Source: Deltaproteobacteria bacterium
Lineage (GTDB): Bacteria; Desulfobacterota; DSM-4660; Desulfatiglandales; Desulfatiglandaceae
DNA length: 64,000 bases
Direction of reading: 5' to 3'
NCBI GenBank assembly: GCA_019307815.1
Contig: JAFDIV010000019.1
Coordinates: 1 to 64,000 of the forward strand
The notes beneath the pieces are model-generated. The model saw only the letters and a program-made list of their open reading frames with translations. It was not told the origin of the DNA and did no database searches. How positions within the stretch are numbered: the stretch's first letter is position 1; each line of letters starts with the position of its first letter. The translations under genes were made by a program, and so were the position numbers. Shown here piece after piece: positions 26,899 through 36,621 of the stretch.

Positions 26899-29382
26899 AT
26901 GCCGAGGAAAAAAAGATATCCAGAGGTACCGGTGGAGCAACTGAGATGGCGGCTGGATCCGGCCACCCTGCCCTTTGAGACCACCGAGGATTTGGACCCA
27001 CTCAAGGAAATCATCGGACAAAAGAGAGGGGTGGAGGCCCTTCAATTTGCCATTCATATGGACAAGCCCGGTTACAATGTGTTTGTGACTGGTGTGGCAG
27101 GCACAGGGAGATTGGCTACAGTAAAGAGAATTCTCCAGGACATAACCAAGAAAGAAAAGGTGCCGGATGATCTGTGCTATGTGAACAACTTCCAGGATCC
27201 AGAGGCCCCCATACTTCTTCGCCTGAAGGGCGGCACAGGTGCCCAGTTCAAGAAAGATGTGCATGATTTTGTGGAGACCCTTAAAAAGGAGATTCCCCAG
27301 CTCTTTGAGAGCCAGGAGTATATCAACTTGAAAAAGGAAATTATGGAGACCTATGAGGAAAAGGGGAAGAGCTTTTTTAAGGGCCTGGACCAGAAGGTCA
27401 AGGAGGAAGGTTTTGCCCTAGTTGACGTGCAGATGGGGCAATACAAGCGGCCCGAAGTAATGCCGCTCGTGGATGGGCAGCCCATGCATATTGATCAGGT
27501 GGAGGCATTGGTAGAAAAGGGGCGGTTTCCAAAAGAGGAATTTGAGGCCATGAAGGAAAAGCAGGCCAAGTTGAGGGACCAGATTGATCAGATTTTCCTT
27601 GAATTGCGCGATCTTCAGAAAGAGGTCCAGGAAAAGATCGAGAAGATGGACCGAGTCATGTTCATGAAAAATGCCTCTGAGCTGATGGCTCCCCTCACAA
27701 AGAAGTACAGGTCTGAGGCGGTCAGAAAGCATCTGGATGCAATGCTGGAAGACATGGCCGATAACCTCCATATTTTCAGGACACAACCCCAGGCTACAGG
27801 TGTACCTGGAATGGTTTCAATGATGCCCCAGCCAGATCCCTTCCAGCCCTATGAGGTTAATCTCCTTGTGGACAATAGCGAGCAGAAAGGCCCTCCGGTT
27901 ATCATTGAGTCCTATCCCACATATAGAAATCTTTTCGGGAGCATTGAGCGGGTTGTGGATCGCACGGGGGTGTGGCGTACCGATTTCAGTAAGATCAAGG
28001 CTGGGTCACTCATCAAGGCCAATGGGGGCTATTTGGTCATCAATCTCCTGGATGCTATTACGGAGCCGGGCGTGTGGCAGGGCCTCAAGAGGGCACTCAA
28101 GAGCAAAAAACTGGAGATCCAGACCTATGATCCATTCTATCTGTTTACCACAACAGGACTCAAGCCCGAGCCCATCGAGCTGGACGTGAAGGTGGTAGTG
28201 ATATCAGACTATTATTTGTATTACCTCCTGAGCCACTATGATGAAGAGGTGAAAAAGATATTCAAGGTAAGGGCGGATTTTGACACGTCCATGGACAAGA
28301 CAAAGGAGTCAATTCGGCAATTCGCCGCCTTTGTCAAACAAAAGACTGATGAGGACAAATTGAGGCCCTTTGATCGAACCGGTATTGCAGCATTAATGGA
28401 ACATGCCGTCAGGATGGCCGGAAGGAAGGAGAAGATCTCCACGGCGTTTCCGGACATCACCGACCTGATCAGGGAGGCCGATTTTTACGCGGCCCAGGAT
28501 AGATCCTCGGTGATTAAGGAAAAGCACGTTGATAGGGCTATAGAGGCGCGCATATTCCGCTCCAATATGGTGGAAGAGCATATCCAGGAGATGATTGACA
28601 GGGGAACATTGCTGATCGATGTGGACGGAGCAGTGGTAGGCCAGGTGAACGGCTTGGCTGTATACCAGCTTGGCGATTATACCTTCGGCAAACCAACACG
28701 TATCACTGCCTCCACCTCCATGGGTAGAGCAGGGATCATTAACATAGAGCGGGAGGCGGATCTATCCGGGTCCACCCACAACAAGGGTGTCCTCATTATG
28801 GCTGGGTATCTACGGAAGAAATATGCACAGGACAAGCCCCTTACCATGAGTGCCAGCATAGCATTTGAGCAATCCTATAGCGGTGTGGATGGAGATAGTG
28901 CCTCATCTACCGAGGTTTATGCATTGCTGTCCAGTCTCTCAGGAGTTCCCATCAAACAGTCCATTGCAGTGACCGGTTCCGTGAATCAAAAGGGAGAGAT
29001 CCAGGCCATCGGGGGCGTCAATGAAAAGATAGAAGGATTCTACGACTGTTGTAAGAGGCTTGGATTAACTGGAGGCCAAGGGGTTATTATCCCCGAGGCC
29101 AATGTCAAGGATCTGATGCTGAGAAAGGACGTTGTTGAGGCAGTCAAGAAAGGGAAATTTCACATCTATCCTGTAAAGACCATTGATCAGGGGATAGAGA
29201 TCCTCACGGATAAAAAGGCAGGCGAGAAGAAAGAAGACGGAACTTATCCTAAAGGCACTGTTAATGCCTTGGTGGACCAGAAGCTGAGGGAACTTGCTGA
29301 GGGACTGAAGCGATTCGGTGAAAAGGAGGAAAAGAAGGGGGACAGGCGCAAAAAGACTGGTACAAAGAAAAAGAAGGCCTAA
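26899..29382 (+). CDS. Lon-like ATP-dependent protease (LonB/AAA_32 type)
   Basis: An 827-residue protease of the bacterial Lon-like family with no classic Lon N-domain. The N-terminal AAA part contains GVAGTGRLATVKR (a modified P-loop) and a long coiled-coil insert at about 130-250; the lid follows. The C-terminal proteolytic domain has the serine in GVDGDSASSTE and the lysine in GGVNEKIEGF, the Lon Ser-Lys dyad. A lysine-rich tail ends the protein. It lies just below Hsp20 and may be induced with it. Confidence 0.93.
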   Translation: MPRKKRYPEVPVEQLRWRLDPATLPFETTEDLDPLKEIIGQKRGVEALQFAIHMDKPGYNVFVTGVAGTGRLATVKRILQDITKKEKVPDDLCYVNNFQDPEAPILLRLKGGTGAQFKKDVHDFVETLKKEIPQLFESQEYINLKKEIMETYEEKGKSFFKGLDQKVKEEGFALVDVQMGQYKRPEVMPLVDGQPMHIDQVEALVEKGRFPKEEFEAMKEKQAKLRDQIDQIFLELRDLQKEVQEKIEKMDRVMFMKNASELMAPLTKKYRSEAVRKHLDAMLEDMADNLHIFRTQPQATGVPGMVSMMPQPDPFQPYEVNLLVDNSEQKGPPVIIESYPTYRNLFGSIERVVDRTGVWRTDFSKIKAGSLIKANGGYLVINLLDAITEPGVWQGLKRALKSKKLEIQTYDPFYLFTTTGLKPEPIELDVKVVVISDYYLYYLLSHYDEEVKKIFKVRADFDTSMDKTKESIRQFAAFVKQKTDEDKLRPFDRTGIAALMEHAVRMAGRKEKISTAFPDITDLIREADFYAAQDRSSVIKEKHVDRAIEARIFRSNMVEEHIQEMIDRGTLLIDVDGAVVGQVNGLAVYQLGDYTFGKPTRITASTSMGRAGIINIEREADLSGSTHNKGVLIMAGYLRKKYAQDKPLTMSASIAFEQSYSGVDGDSASSTEVYALLSSLSGVPIKQSIAVTGSVNQKGEIQAIGGVNEKIEGFYDCCKRLGLTGGQGVIIPEANVKDLMLRKDVVEAVKKGKFHIYPVKTIDQGIEILTDKKAGEKKEDGTYPKGTVNALVDQKLRELAEGLKRFGEKEEKKGDRRKKTGTKKKKA

Positions 29383-29395
29383 GGGCTTGCACCTC

Positions 29396-29935
29396 ATGAG
29401 CACCATGCATATAGAGGAAAAGATAGCATGGGCAAAGAATCAGTTTCTAAGGTGGAGGCCCCTGCTGTTTTCTGATGGGGAGCTCATGAGGCTTTTGAAG
29501 GCGTTTGGCAAGGCAAAGGATGCATCCCATAAGGTCATGGTCCAGGCCGGGGTCGTGGACATATGCCGGCGTTGCGAAATGGAAGAGGGGGGATCATGCT
29601 GTGGGGCGGGGATTGAAGGTCACTATGACGAGTGGCTGCTATTGATCAACCTTATGCTGGGCGTGGACTTGCCCAAGAGGAGATGGAGAGAGGATAGTTG
29701 CTTTTTCCTTAGTAATAAAGGCTGCCTCCTTAGTGCGCGCCATACCATATGTATCAACTATCTGTGCAGGAAGATAACTGAGCAAATAGATGCCAAGAGT
29801 ATAGCATTATTGAGGGAAAGGGAAGGAAGGGAGCTGGAGCTCCTTTTTTTGTTGAATGAAAGACTCAAGATGGTGGTAAAAGCACGTGGATCCGGTGATA
29901 GAAGAAACACTAAAGAGAATCGCAGCGTTTTATGA
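29396..29935 (+). CDS. YkgJ-like cysteine-rich protein
   Basis: A 179-residue protein with cysteine groups CRRCEMEEGGSCCG, CFFLSNKGCLL and CINYLC, the layout of the YkgJ/CxxCxxCC family of putative zinc- or iron-binding proteins. No catalytic function is known. Start 29396 lies just after the Lon stop codon; a second ATG is three codons later. It overlaps the next gene by 50 bases and is probably cotranscribed with it. Confidence 0.65.
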   Translation: MSTMHIEEKIAWAKNQFLRWRPLLFSDGELMRLLKAFGKAKDASHKVMVQAGVVDICRRCEMEEGGSCCGAGIEGHYDEWLLLINLMLGVDLPKRRWREDSCFFLSNKGCLLSARHTICINYLCRKITEQIDAKSIALLREREGRELELLFLLNERLKMVVKARGSGDRRNTKENRSVL

Positions 29936-30500
29936 CAAGCGAAAGGTGGGTGATGTGGGGCCCTTGGGCTTTAGGCGGTCATCGGATCTATCCCTATTGG
30001 TGAGGTGTATAAAGAAATTGATAAGGAATGGATTGCTGCGGCCTGAGTCATGCTTTCTGGATATGGGTTGCGCAGATGGCAGGGTAAATGTGCTCATGAG
30101 TTACTTTGTTAAAGCTTCAGTGGGTATTGAGATCGATGAATGGACGCTGGAAGAATACGCTCAACTAAGAAAAGAGTTGGATCAAGTTCTACAATCAAGA
30201 AACTTGCCACTTCCACCTCAGAATATCTATCTGTTTCATGGCGATGCCTGTGATGAGAAAATTCATAAACGTATGGAAGAGACAGTCGGTACGGGTTTTG
30301 AAGACTTTGATTTCTTTTACACCTACCTTGTCATGCACGAAGAATTCTCTCGCCTCATCTCGGAAAGAGCAAAGCCAGGCGCTATCTTTATGGTCTATGG
30401 AGTTGATAGGGTGCTGCCTAGCTATGACGGCCTGAAACTCATGAGAAACATTAGCCCCATGGAAGGCATCCTGGCCCTATATAGGAAGGATAAAGGCTAA
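29886..30500 (+). CDS. Class I SAM-dependent methyltransferase-like protein
   Basis: A 204-residue protein whose FLDMGCADGRVNVLMSYF followed by SVGIEID is the motif I and acidic motif II of Rossmann-fold methyltransferases. The later DFFYTYLVMHEEF segment is where motif IV lies. The substrate is unknown. It starts at a GTG inside the preceding gene; a later start cannot be excluded. The 3' end meets the convergent radical SAM gene with a 4-base overlap. Confidence 0.7.
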   Translation: MDPVIEETLKRIAAFYDKRKVGDVGPLGFRRSSDLSLLVRCIKKLIRNGLLRPESCFLDMGCADGRVNVLMSYFVKASVGIEIDEWTLEEYAQLRKELDQVLQSRNLPLPPQNIYLFHGDACDEKIHKRMEETVGTGFEDFDFFYTYLVMHEEFSRLISERAKPGAIFMVYGVDRVLPSYDGLKLMRNISPMEGILALYRKDKG

Positions 30501-32284
30501 AGGAAAAGGGCCATTGGTACTCCCAGGCTCAAAAACTTCTCTCCTTCCTGAAACATAAGTCGCTTTCCGACCATCATTCGGAGAAATGCCTCGATTTTAT
30601 CAGAGGCAAATGAGGGAAAGCGGGCCGTGATTTCTTGAATGGTCCGCTGTGTCTGGCAAAAGAGATAAATCTTTCTGGAAGTACCCTTTAGCTTGTGGGT
30701 CATGAGATCAGCATGGGCCCGACGTTGGCGGATGATCAGGAACTCCCCTCCATCGAGGTATGAAAGGATGGGCTCAGGGCGGGGTGAGGCGTGTAAAGTT
30801 TGGTACTCCTTTTGCCATTCGGCCACTTTTTGCCGGACTGATTGCCATAGCAGCCTCTGGCGTCTTATTGGGCCATGGTAGCCTTGGATCATCATGTTAA
30901 GAGAGCGGAACAGGGAGGGGGGAAAAATGGCCTTGTAATTGGGGTGGTTGGAGATGCCCCTTATGCCGTAGATACGGGGCTGCTCCCATACGGGGCTTCC
31001 ATAGCCCAGCCAAAAGGGAATGGCCTTGAGGGGCCGCATTGCCCTGGCAAAATCCAGGACCCTGAGGGTTTCTTTTACATCATTGTCATCACTGGAGGGG
31101 AATTCCATGATCAGATTGCCGGTAAGTGTGGGAAGCCCAGGAGTTTCACAATGCTTCATAATTTCCAGGTTGTCCATGGCAGTGGTACCTTTATTAAGTT
31201 TGCGCAGGAGGCTGCTGCTAAGGGCTTCAATACCAACCTGAACATCCCTTATACCTGCTTTTCCCATGGCCGCGAGGATCTCAGGTGGGGTGGTGGCACG
31301 TATCTCGGCAAAGAGCTGGAAATCCCTCTTGCTTTTCCTGAGGCCATTACACAAGGTTAGGGTCTCCTTGGAGGGAAGCAAGTTGTCCATAAATGAAAAG
31401 GCAAGAACTTGGTATTTGTCAGACAATGTTTTGAGTTCAGAGATGACCCTTTTTGTGGACTTTGCCCTGTAGCCCCGCCACTGTAGATTAAGGTTGCAGA
31501 AGGCGCAGCGGTTCCACCAGCACCCTCTGGACATCTCCACCGGAATCTTTGGCAAAAAGGCCTTTTCTGAACCCAAGCTTGATAGAAGCCTGAAATAGTC
31601 ATCATAATCAGGTAGGGGCAATGTGTCGATATTGGTGATTTGCTCAATTTTAGGCACAAATCTCAGCTCCCTCCATTCCGGATGCTCCTTTATTTGTTTG
31701 ATCAGTGCTAGAAGAGGAAGCTCGCCCTCTCCGGAAACCACAAAATCTATCTCAGGAAAGCTTGCGGCCAGGCTGGTGCCCAAGGGGCCCGAGCAAGAGG
31801 ACCCACCGATCACAATGGCTACCTTTGGGACCATTTGTTTGATTTTACGGATAAAGTAAAGGGAACTGGTCAGTTGGGAGAAGCAGATGGAAAACCCTAT
31901 GAGGCTATAGCTGCCCCAGTCGTATGAGGACAGGGCTTGTTGAGACACGGCCTCCAGTGTTTCACACACCTTCTTGAAGGGGACGCCCTTGCAATGGCGC
32001 GTCTTGGAGGCCTTGCGGTGCCAGAACTTTTCCATGGCCTTGGCTTGTTCGGGGTAGAGCAGGGCAGCATAAAGGGGTTCGGCCAGCCAAGTGCTTTGGG
32101 AAATCTCTTTATAAAGGGGATATCCCAAGGCCGCAGCTACCTCAAGGTAGATGTGAAGGGCTTCAACCCTAGTTTCTGGCATGTTATGGGAAATGAAGGC
32201 CTTAAGGGTCCCCAATTGAATGGAAGGGCGGTTGAACAGTGGCCAAGGGGTGGAGACAAGGGCGATCATAAGGGACTTTTCCAA
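30497..32284 (-). CDS. B12-binding domain radical SAM protein
   Basis: A 595-residue radical SAM enzyme with an N-terminal cobalamin-binding Rossmann domain (the VIGGSSCSGPLG and FVVSGEGELPLLAL segments near 155-195) and a radical SAM barrel starting near residue 245. The cluster motif reads SRGCWWNRCAFCN, C-x4-C-x2-C rather than the usual C-x3-C-x2-C. It resembles RiPP-maturation C-methyltransferase-type enzymes (CWW...C-x2-C, RxKSPERV-like YRAKSTKRV). Such enzymes methylate unreactive carbons or modify peptides. No precursor peptide is evident nearby, so the substrate is open. Confidence 0.85.
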   Translation of the reverse strand: MEKSLMIALVSTPWPLFNRPSIQLGTLKAFISHNMPETRVEALHIYLEVAAALGYPLYKEISQSTWLAEPLYAALLYPEQAKAMEKFWHRKASKTRHCKGVPFKKVCETLEAVSQQALSSYDWGSYSLIGFSICFSQLTSSLYFIRKIKQMVPKVAIVIGGSSCSGPLGTSLAASFPEIDFVVSGEGELPLLALIKQIKEHPEWRELRFVPKIEQITNIDTLPLPDYDDYFRLLSSLGSEKAFLPKIPVEMSRGCWWNRCAFCNLNLQWRGYRAKSTKRVISELKTLSDKYQVLAFSFMDNLLPSKETLTLCNGLRKSKRDFQLFAEIRATTPPEILAAMGKAGIRDVQVGIEALSSSLLRKLNKGTTAMDNLEIMKHCETPGLPTLTGNLIMEFPSSDDNDVKETLRVLDFARAMRPLKAIPFWLGYGSPVWEQPRIYGIRGISNHPNYKAIFPPSLFRSLNMMIQGYHGPIRRQRLLWQSVRQKVAEWQKEYQTLHASPRPEPILSYLDGGEFLIIRQRRAHADLMTHKLKGTSRKIYLFCQTQRTIQEITARFPSFASDKIEAFLRMMVGKRLMFQEGEKFLSLGVPMALFL

Positions 32285-32296
32285 GGATCACGAAAG

Positions 32297-32347
32297 AAGG
32301 CCAAGGGCCTTTATCTTTTAGGTTGGGTGTCTCCCTTGGCCTTTTTT
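32297..32347 (-). terminator. Hairpin terminator after iorB
   Basis: An 11-base-pair stem, AAGGCCAAGGG paired with CCCTTGGCCTT, lies between the end of iorB and the start of the radical SAM gene. It has six T on the plus side and a weaker TTCTTT on the minus side. It probably ends the iorAB transcript and separates the two units. Confidence 0.65.
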
Positions 32348-32349
32348 CT

Positions 32350-32943
32350 TCATTGCATCTTGGCAGAGTCGTAACCAAGATCAAAGGCCTTGAGGTTGGA
32401 CTCTAGGAAAGCCCTTTTGGTCAACTCCTCTATGGTCTTTTTCATGGTCTCAGCTTTTACAGGTACAGAACCTGATCCAATTAAGGCCCCCAGCATGACC
32501 ATGTTGAGAGACAGGGGGTTGCCTACTTCCGCGGCCATGGCATCGCCGTCAAGGGCTATTACCCTTTTTATTTTTGCCTTAATCAGATCTAACATCTCAT
32601 CCACAGGCGGATAGGTTCCTTGACCAACCGAGACCGTAAAGGGGGGCAGAGGGTGGGTGTTGGTGATAACAAGGGTTTCATTGTTACATTTCCCCAAGGC
32701 CCTTAGTGTCTCTACAGGCTCAAAACCAACCAGTACATCTGCCTCACCTTTGGATACGATTGGACTACCTACATCACCCATAAGCACAGCCGATTCCACG
32801 ATGCCACCCCTTTGGGCCATACCATGGATTTCGCTCACTACTACTGGAATGCCTAGGGAAAGGGCGGCTTCTCCTAACAGCCTGGAAGCCAGAAGATTTC
32901 CCTGACCGCCCACTCCAACGAATACCACTCTTTTTGTCTCCAT
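32350..32943 (-). CDS. iorB: Indolepyruvate:ferredoxin oxidoreductase beta subunit
   Basis: A 197-residue gamma-domain subunit of 2-oxoacid:ferredoxin oxidoreductases. It carries FVGVGGQGNLLASRLLGEA at the N-terminus and EIHGMAQRGGIVESAV, as in IorB. With IorA it oxidatively decarboxylates aryl pyruvates from aromatic amino acids to aryl-acetyl-CoA, reducing ferredoxin. The start at 32943 has GGAGG just upstream and avoids a long unsupported 5' extension. It follows iorA by about 40 bases. Confidence 0.95.
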   Translation of the reverse strand: METKRVVFVGVGGQGNLLASRLLGEAALSLGIPVVVSEIHGMAQRGGIVESAVLMGDVGSPIVSKGEADVLVGFEPVETLRALGKCNNETLVITNTHPLPPFTVSVGQGTYPPVDEMLDLIKAKIKRVIALDGDAMAAEVGNPLSLNMVMLGALIGSGSVPVKAETMKKTIEELTKRAFLESNLKAFDLGYDSAKMQ

Positions 32944-32983
32944 TGAAACCTCCACGTATAACCTTAAGAGATCCGTTTCCTTG

Positions 32984-34831
32984 CTATTTTGCAGGTAGGA
33001 TCGCGTTTTCAGGACAGATCTGGGCGCACACCGCACATCCAATACATAAGTTGGGATTGATTTTTACCTGCTCTCCCTCAAGATACATGGCGGGGCAGGC
33101 AATCTTGTTAATGCAATCCCGATGGTTTTTGCATTTATTCAGGTTGACGTAGAAGGGCCTGGCTTTCTTGGCCTGACCCGTGGCCTTGGCAAACAGCGGG
33201 CAAAGCTCTCTTGAGATGATCACAGAAATCCCGTCGTATTCCATAGCCGCCTTGACCGCTTCCATGGTCTTTTTCACCTTCAGCGGTTTCACCACATGTA
33301 CGTCCTTGACCCCGCATCCTCGTACCAAATCCTCAAGGGAAATCCGTGTGCGTTCTACACCCAAGGGACGGGTGTCTACTCCAGGATGAGGCTGATGCCC
33401 AGTCATGGCAGTGGTGCCGTTGTCTAGAATGACAAGGGTGAATTTATGATTGTTGTGGACCGCGTTGACCAGCCCGGTGATTCCTGAATGGAAGAAGGTG
33501 GAGTCACCAATAAAGGAGACCACCTTCTTGTCTGTGGCGCGGGAAAAGCCACAAGATGAACTGACCGATGACCCCATACAGATGAGATAGTCGGCCATGG
33601 ATATTGGGGGCAATACACCAAGGGTGTAGCACCCGATATCAGAGGGATGAATGGCGTCTTCTCCATAAACCTCTTTTACCGCATAATAGGTGGCCCTATG
33701 AGGGCAGCCCGGGCACAGGTTAGGTGGCCGACCAGGGAGTTCCGGGATGCCTGAAAGATCAACGGGCTCCAGTGCCTTGTAAGGAATATCAAAGTATTGG
33801 GCAATGGACCTTCGTACCATACCCGGGTCGTATTCGAAAAGCCTACTGAGTTCTCCCACGCCTTTACCCTTGATGGGTATGGTAATACCAAATTCTTGGG
33901 CAATGGCCTTGAAGTCATTTTCCATTATGGGTTCCAGTTCCTCTACCACAAGTACCTTGTCCACCTGTTCTAGGAACTGTTTAATGAGCCCCTTGGGAAG
34001 AGGCCAGGAAAATCCCATCTTCAAGATGCTTACTTTATCTGAGATGCCCAGGTCTGATATGGCATCACTCACATAGTTAAAGCTCACCCCGTTGGTCACA
34101 ATACCCCACTTGCCGTTGCCGATAATTTGATTAGTGGGCCATTTTTCCGCCTTGGCCATGGCCTGGTCATACTTTTCAAGGAGCAACTTATGTAGCTTCC
34201 TTGAGACAGCCGGGATGGCCACAAAATGGAATGGGTTTTTCTGAAAATCTCCCTTTGGCGTAATGGGTTGCAACTGTCCCAGTTCCACTTCTCCCCTTAC
34301 ATGGTTGAGGCGCGTGGTGGTGCGCAGCAGGACAGGCAGCTTTAGCTCTTCAGACAGATCAAAGGCCGCTTTGGTGAGGTCTTTCATCTCTTGGGTATTG
34401 GTGGGCTCCAGCATGGGAAGTCCTGACAGCCGGGCGTAGTAACGATTGTCTTGTTCGTTTTGGCTAGAGAAGAGATAAGGATCATCCGCCGTGACAATCA
34501 CCATACCTCCCTTGATGCCAGAGTAGGCCAAGGTCATCAGAGGATCAGCCGCCACGTTAACTCCCACGTGTTTCATGGTGACCATGGTGCGAAGTCCACT
34601 CACTGCAGCACCTGCACCCACTTCCAAGGCTACCTTTTCATTGGTGGAGTATTCGAAGTATAGATCTGTCTCCTGGCTAATCCTAAAGAACTGCTCTGGG
34701 ATTTCTGAAGAAGGTGTGCCCGGATAGCAGGTGGCAAATGAGAGGCCTGCTTCCAGTGCGCCCCTGGCAATGGCCTCATTCCCCAAAAGGAGCATTTCCT
34801 TTCCTGGAGCATCGGTCAACAATTTGTGCAT
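32984..34831 (-). CDS. iorA: Indolepyruvate:ferredoxin oxidoreductase alpha subunit
   Basis: A 615-residue thiamine-diphosphate enzyme subunit. The N-terminal pyrimidine-binding half starts LLGNEAIARGALEAG and includes CYPGTPSSEIPE; the TPP diphosphate-binding half has GDSTFFHSGITGLVNAVHN and the LDNGTTAMTGHQ motif. The C-terminus carries ferredoxin-like cysteines, with a complete C-x2-C-x2-C-x3-CP group in CIGCAVCAQICP and a partial one in CKNHRDCINKIACP. Together with IorB and the upstream acyl-CoA ligase it forms an aryl-pyruvate degradation operon. Confidence 0.96.
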   Translation of the reverse strand: MHKLLTDAPGKEMLLLGNEAIARGALEAGLSFATCYPGTPSSEIPEQFFRISQETDLYFEYSTNEKVALEVGAGAAVSGLRTMVTMKHVGVNVAADPLMTLAYSGIKGGMVIVTADDPYLFSSQNEQDNRYYARLSGLPMLEPTNTQEMKDLTKAAFDLSEELKLPVLLRTTTRLNHVRGEVELGQLQPITPKGDFQKNPFHFVAIPAVSRKLHKLLLEKYDQAMAKAEKWPTNQIIGNGKWGIVTNGVSFNYVSDAISDLGISDKVSILKMGFSWPLPKGLIKQFLEQVDKVLVVEELEPIMENDFKAIAQEFGITIPIKGKGVGELSRLFEYDPGMVRRSIAQYFDIPYKALEPVDLSGIPELPGRPPNLCPGCPHRATYYAVKEVYGEDAIHPSDIGCYTLGVLPPISMADYLICMGSSVSSSCGFSRATDKKVVSFIGDSTFFHSGITGLVNAVHNNHKFTLVILDNGTTAMTGHQPHPGVDTRPLGVERTRISLEDLVRGCGVKDVHVVKPLKVKKTMEAVKAAMEYDGISVIISRELCPLFAKATGQAKKARPFYVNLNKCKNHRDCINKIACPAMYLEGEQVKINPNLCIGCAVCAQICPENAILPAK

Positions 34832-34846
34832 GATTTTCCCCCGTTT

Positions 34847-36418
34847 CTAGATCTTAAAACTTTCTTCTCTGCCTGCGTATTTCTTTCGTAGTTTAGGCTT
34901 TTCAATTTTACCCGTAGGATTCCTGGGTACATTGTCAAAAAAGACCTTTCTAGGCCTTTTGTACCTTGGTAGGGCCTCACAATAGGCCAAGACTTCTTCT
35001 TCGGTCATCTCCTGTCCGGGTTTCAATTGGATAATGGCGGTGACGATCTCTCCCAGCCTTTCGTCCGGGACGCCTATAACAGCGGCATCCTGGATCTTGG
35101 GGTTGTCCAAAAGAAAGTCCTCGATTTCCACTGGAAAGATGTTTTCTCCTCCGGAGATGATAATATCCTTTTTCCTGTCCACCAACCAGATAAACCCGTC
35201 CTCATCCACCCTGGCCATGTCCCCAGTAAGCAGCCATCCGTCAACGATGGTGGTTTTGGTGGCCTCGGGGTTCTTGTAATACTCTTTCATAACGCCAGGA
35301 CCTTTTACTATGAGCTCACCTGGTTGGCCCTTTGGGACCTCGTTTAGTTGGTCATCGACTATCTTGTATTCCCAGTCAAATCCCGGCACACCTATGGCCC
35401 CTACTTTATGGAGATTTTCTATTCCGAGATGCACGCAGCCCGGTCCTGTACTCTCGCTGAGGCCGTAATTTGTATCGTAATCATGGTGTGGGAAGACCTT
35501 TTTCCAGTTCTTGATAAGGCTTGGGGGTACGGGCTGAGCCCCTATGTGCATAAGGCGCCATTGGTCCAGCTTGTAATCTTCCAGCTTAAGCTCCCCTTGC
35601 TCAATTGCCACAAGGATATCCTGGGCCCATGGGACCAGCAGCCAGACAATAGTACATTGCTCTTCAGAAACGGCTTCTAGGATCCATTGTGGTTTGACGC
35701 CCTTGAGGATCACTGCCTTGCCCCCCACGATGAAATTACCAAACCAATGCATTTTGGCCCCTGTATGATACAAGGGGGGGATGCACAGAAAATTGTCGGT
35801 GTGTGTCTGGTTATGGTGACGGTTTTCAACAATACAAGCAAATTCCAGGTTGCGGTGGGTCAAAAGGATAGGTTTTGGCTTTCCAGTAGTGCCGGAGGTG
35901 AAATATAGGGCCGCATCATCCAGGATGCTGAGAGGAACCTTTGGATCTTCAGGTGATCCGGTATTGAGGAATGCCTCGTAATGTTCGCAATACTCGGGAG
36001 TAACCTCTTTAGGGCCTACAAAAACAAAGTCTTTGATGCTCTCAAGGTCTTCTTTAATGGTGTTGATCCTGTCAATAAATTCTTCCCCGAAGATAATGGC
36101 CTTTGCCTCTGCAATCTCAGCGCAGTACTTGATATCCTCTGCAGCGAACCGGAAGTTGAGAGGGACGGCCCATGCACCCGTCCGTAATATCCCGAAGTAG
36201 AAGGGAAGCCATTCCAGGCAGTTGACCATCAGGTGTATGACCTTGTCCCCCTTTTTTATGCCCTTTTGGATGAGCGCTGTGGCCACCTGATTGGCCATCT
36301 CATCAAATGCCTTCCAGGTGATTTCCACGCGTTTATTTTTGGCGGGCTCCCTTTCAATAAGGGCGATTTCATCTCCATACATCCTGGCATTTCTGGCCAA
36401 AATTTCCGTGATGATCAT
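34847..36418 (-). CDS. AMP-forming acyl-/aryl-CoA synthetase
   Basis: A 523-residue ANL-superfamily ligase. It has the P-loop YFTSGTTGKPKPILLTHRN, the GLSEST motif, WLLTGDMARVDEDGF, the hinge DRKKDIIISGGENI and the catalytic lysine in PTGKIEKPKL. It forms acyl-CoA from a carboxylate and ATP. Being first in an operon with iorAB, it probably acts on aryl-acetates or on branched/aromatic acids and links them to the CoA pool; the exact substrate is inferred. It precedes iorA by 15 bases. Confidence 0.93.
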   Translation of the reverse strand: MIITEILARNARMYGDEIALIEREPAKNKRVEITWKAFDEMANQVATALIQKGIKKGDKVIHLMVNCLEWLPFYFGILRTGAWAVPLNFRFAAEDIKYCAEIAEAKAIIFGEEFIDRINTIKEDLESIKDFVFVGPKEVTPEYCEHYEAFLNTGSPEDPKVPLSILDDAALYFTSGTTGKPKPILLTHRNLEFACIVENRHHNQTHTDNFLCIPPLYHTGAKMHWFGNFIVGGKAVILKGVKPQWILEAVSEEQCTIVWLLVPWAQDILVAIEQGELKLEDYKLDQWRLMHIGAQPVPPSLIKNWKKVFPHHDYDTNYGLSESTGPGCVHLGIENLHKVGAIGVPGFDWEYKIVDDQLNEVPKGQPGELIVKGPGVMKEYYKNPEATKTTIVDGWLLTGDMARVDEDGFIWLVDRKKDIIISGGENIFPVEIEDFLLDNPKIQDAAVIGVPDERLGEIVTAIIQLKPGQEMTEEEVLAYCEALPRYKRPRKVFFDNVPRNPTGKIEKPKLRKKYAGREESFKI

Positions 36419-36621
36419 GCCAGCCTCCCCTCCTAGAAGCTATATTTTAGCTATAAAGTGACCATAGTTAAAGGAAACTTCGGTGTCAAGGGAAATTTCT
36501 TTTCCATTAATTCCCATTGGTTTCGTATGAAAAGGCATTTCAGCTGTTGCCTTTATCCGGGCAAGTAAGCCCATGTGCTAGAGGGCCTGCGGATTATTAC
36601 ATATCAATGAACAGGGAACAG

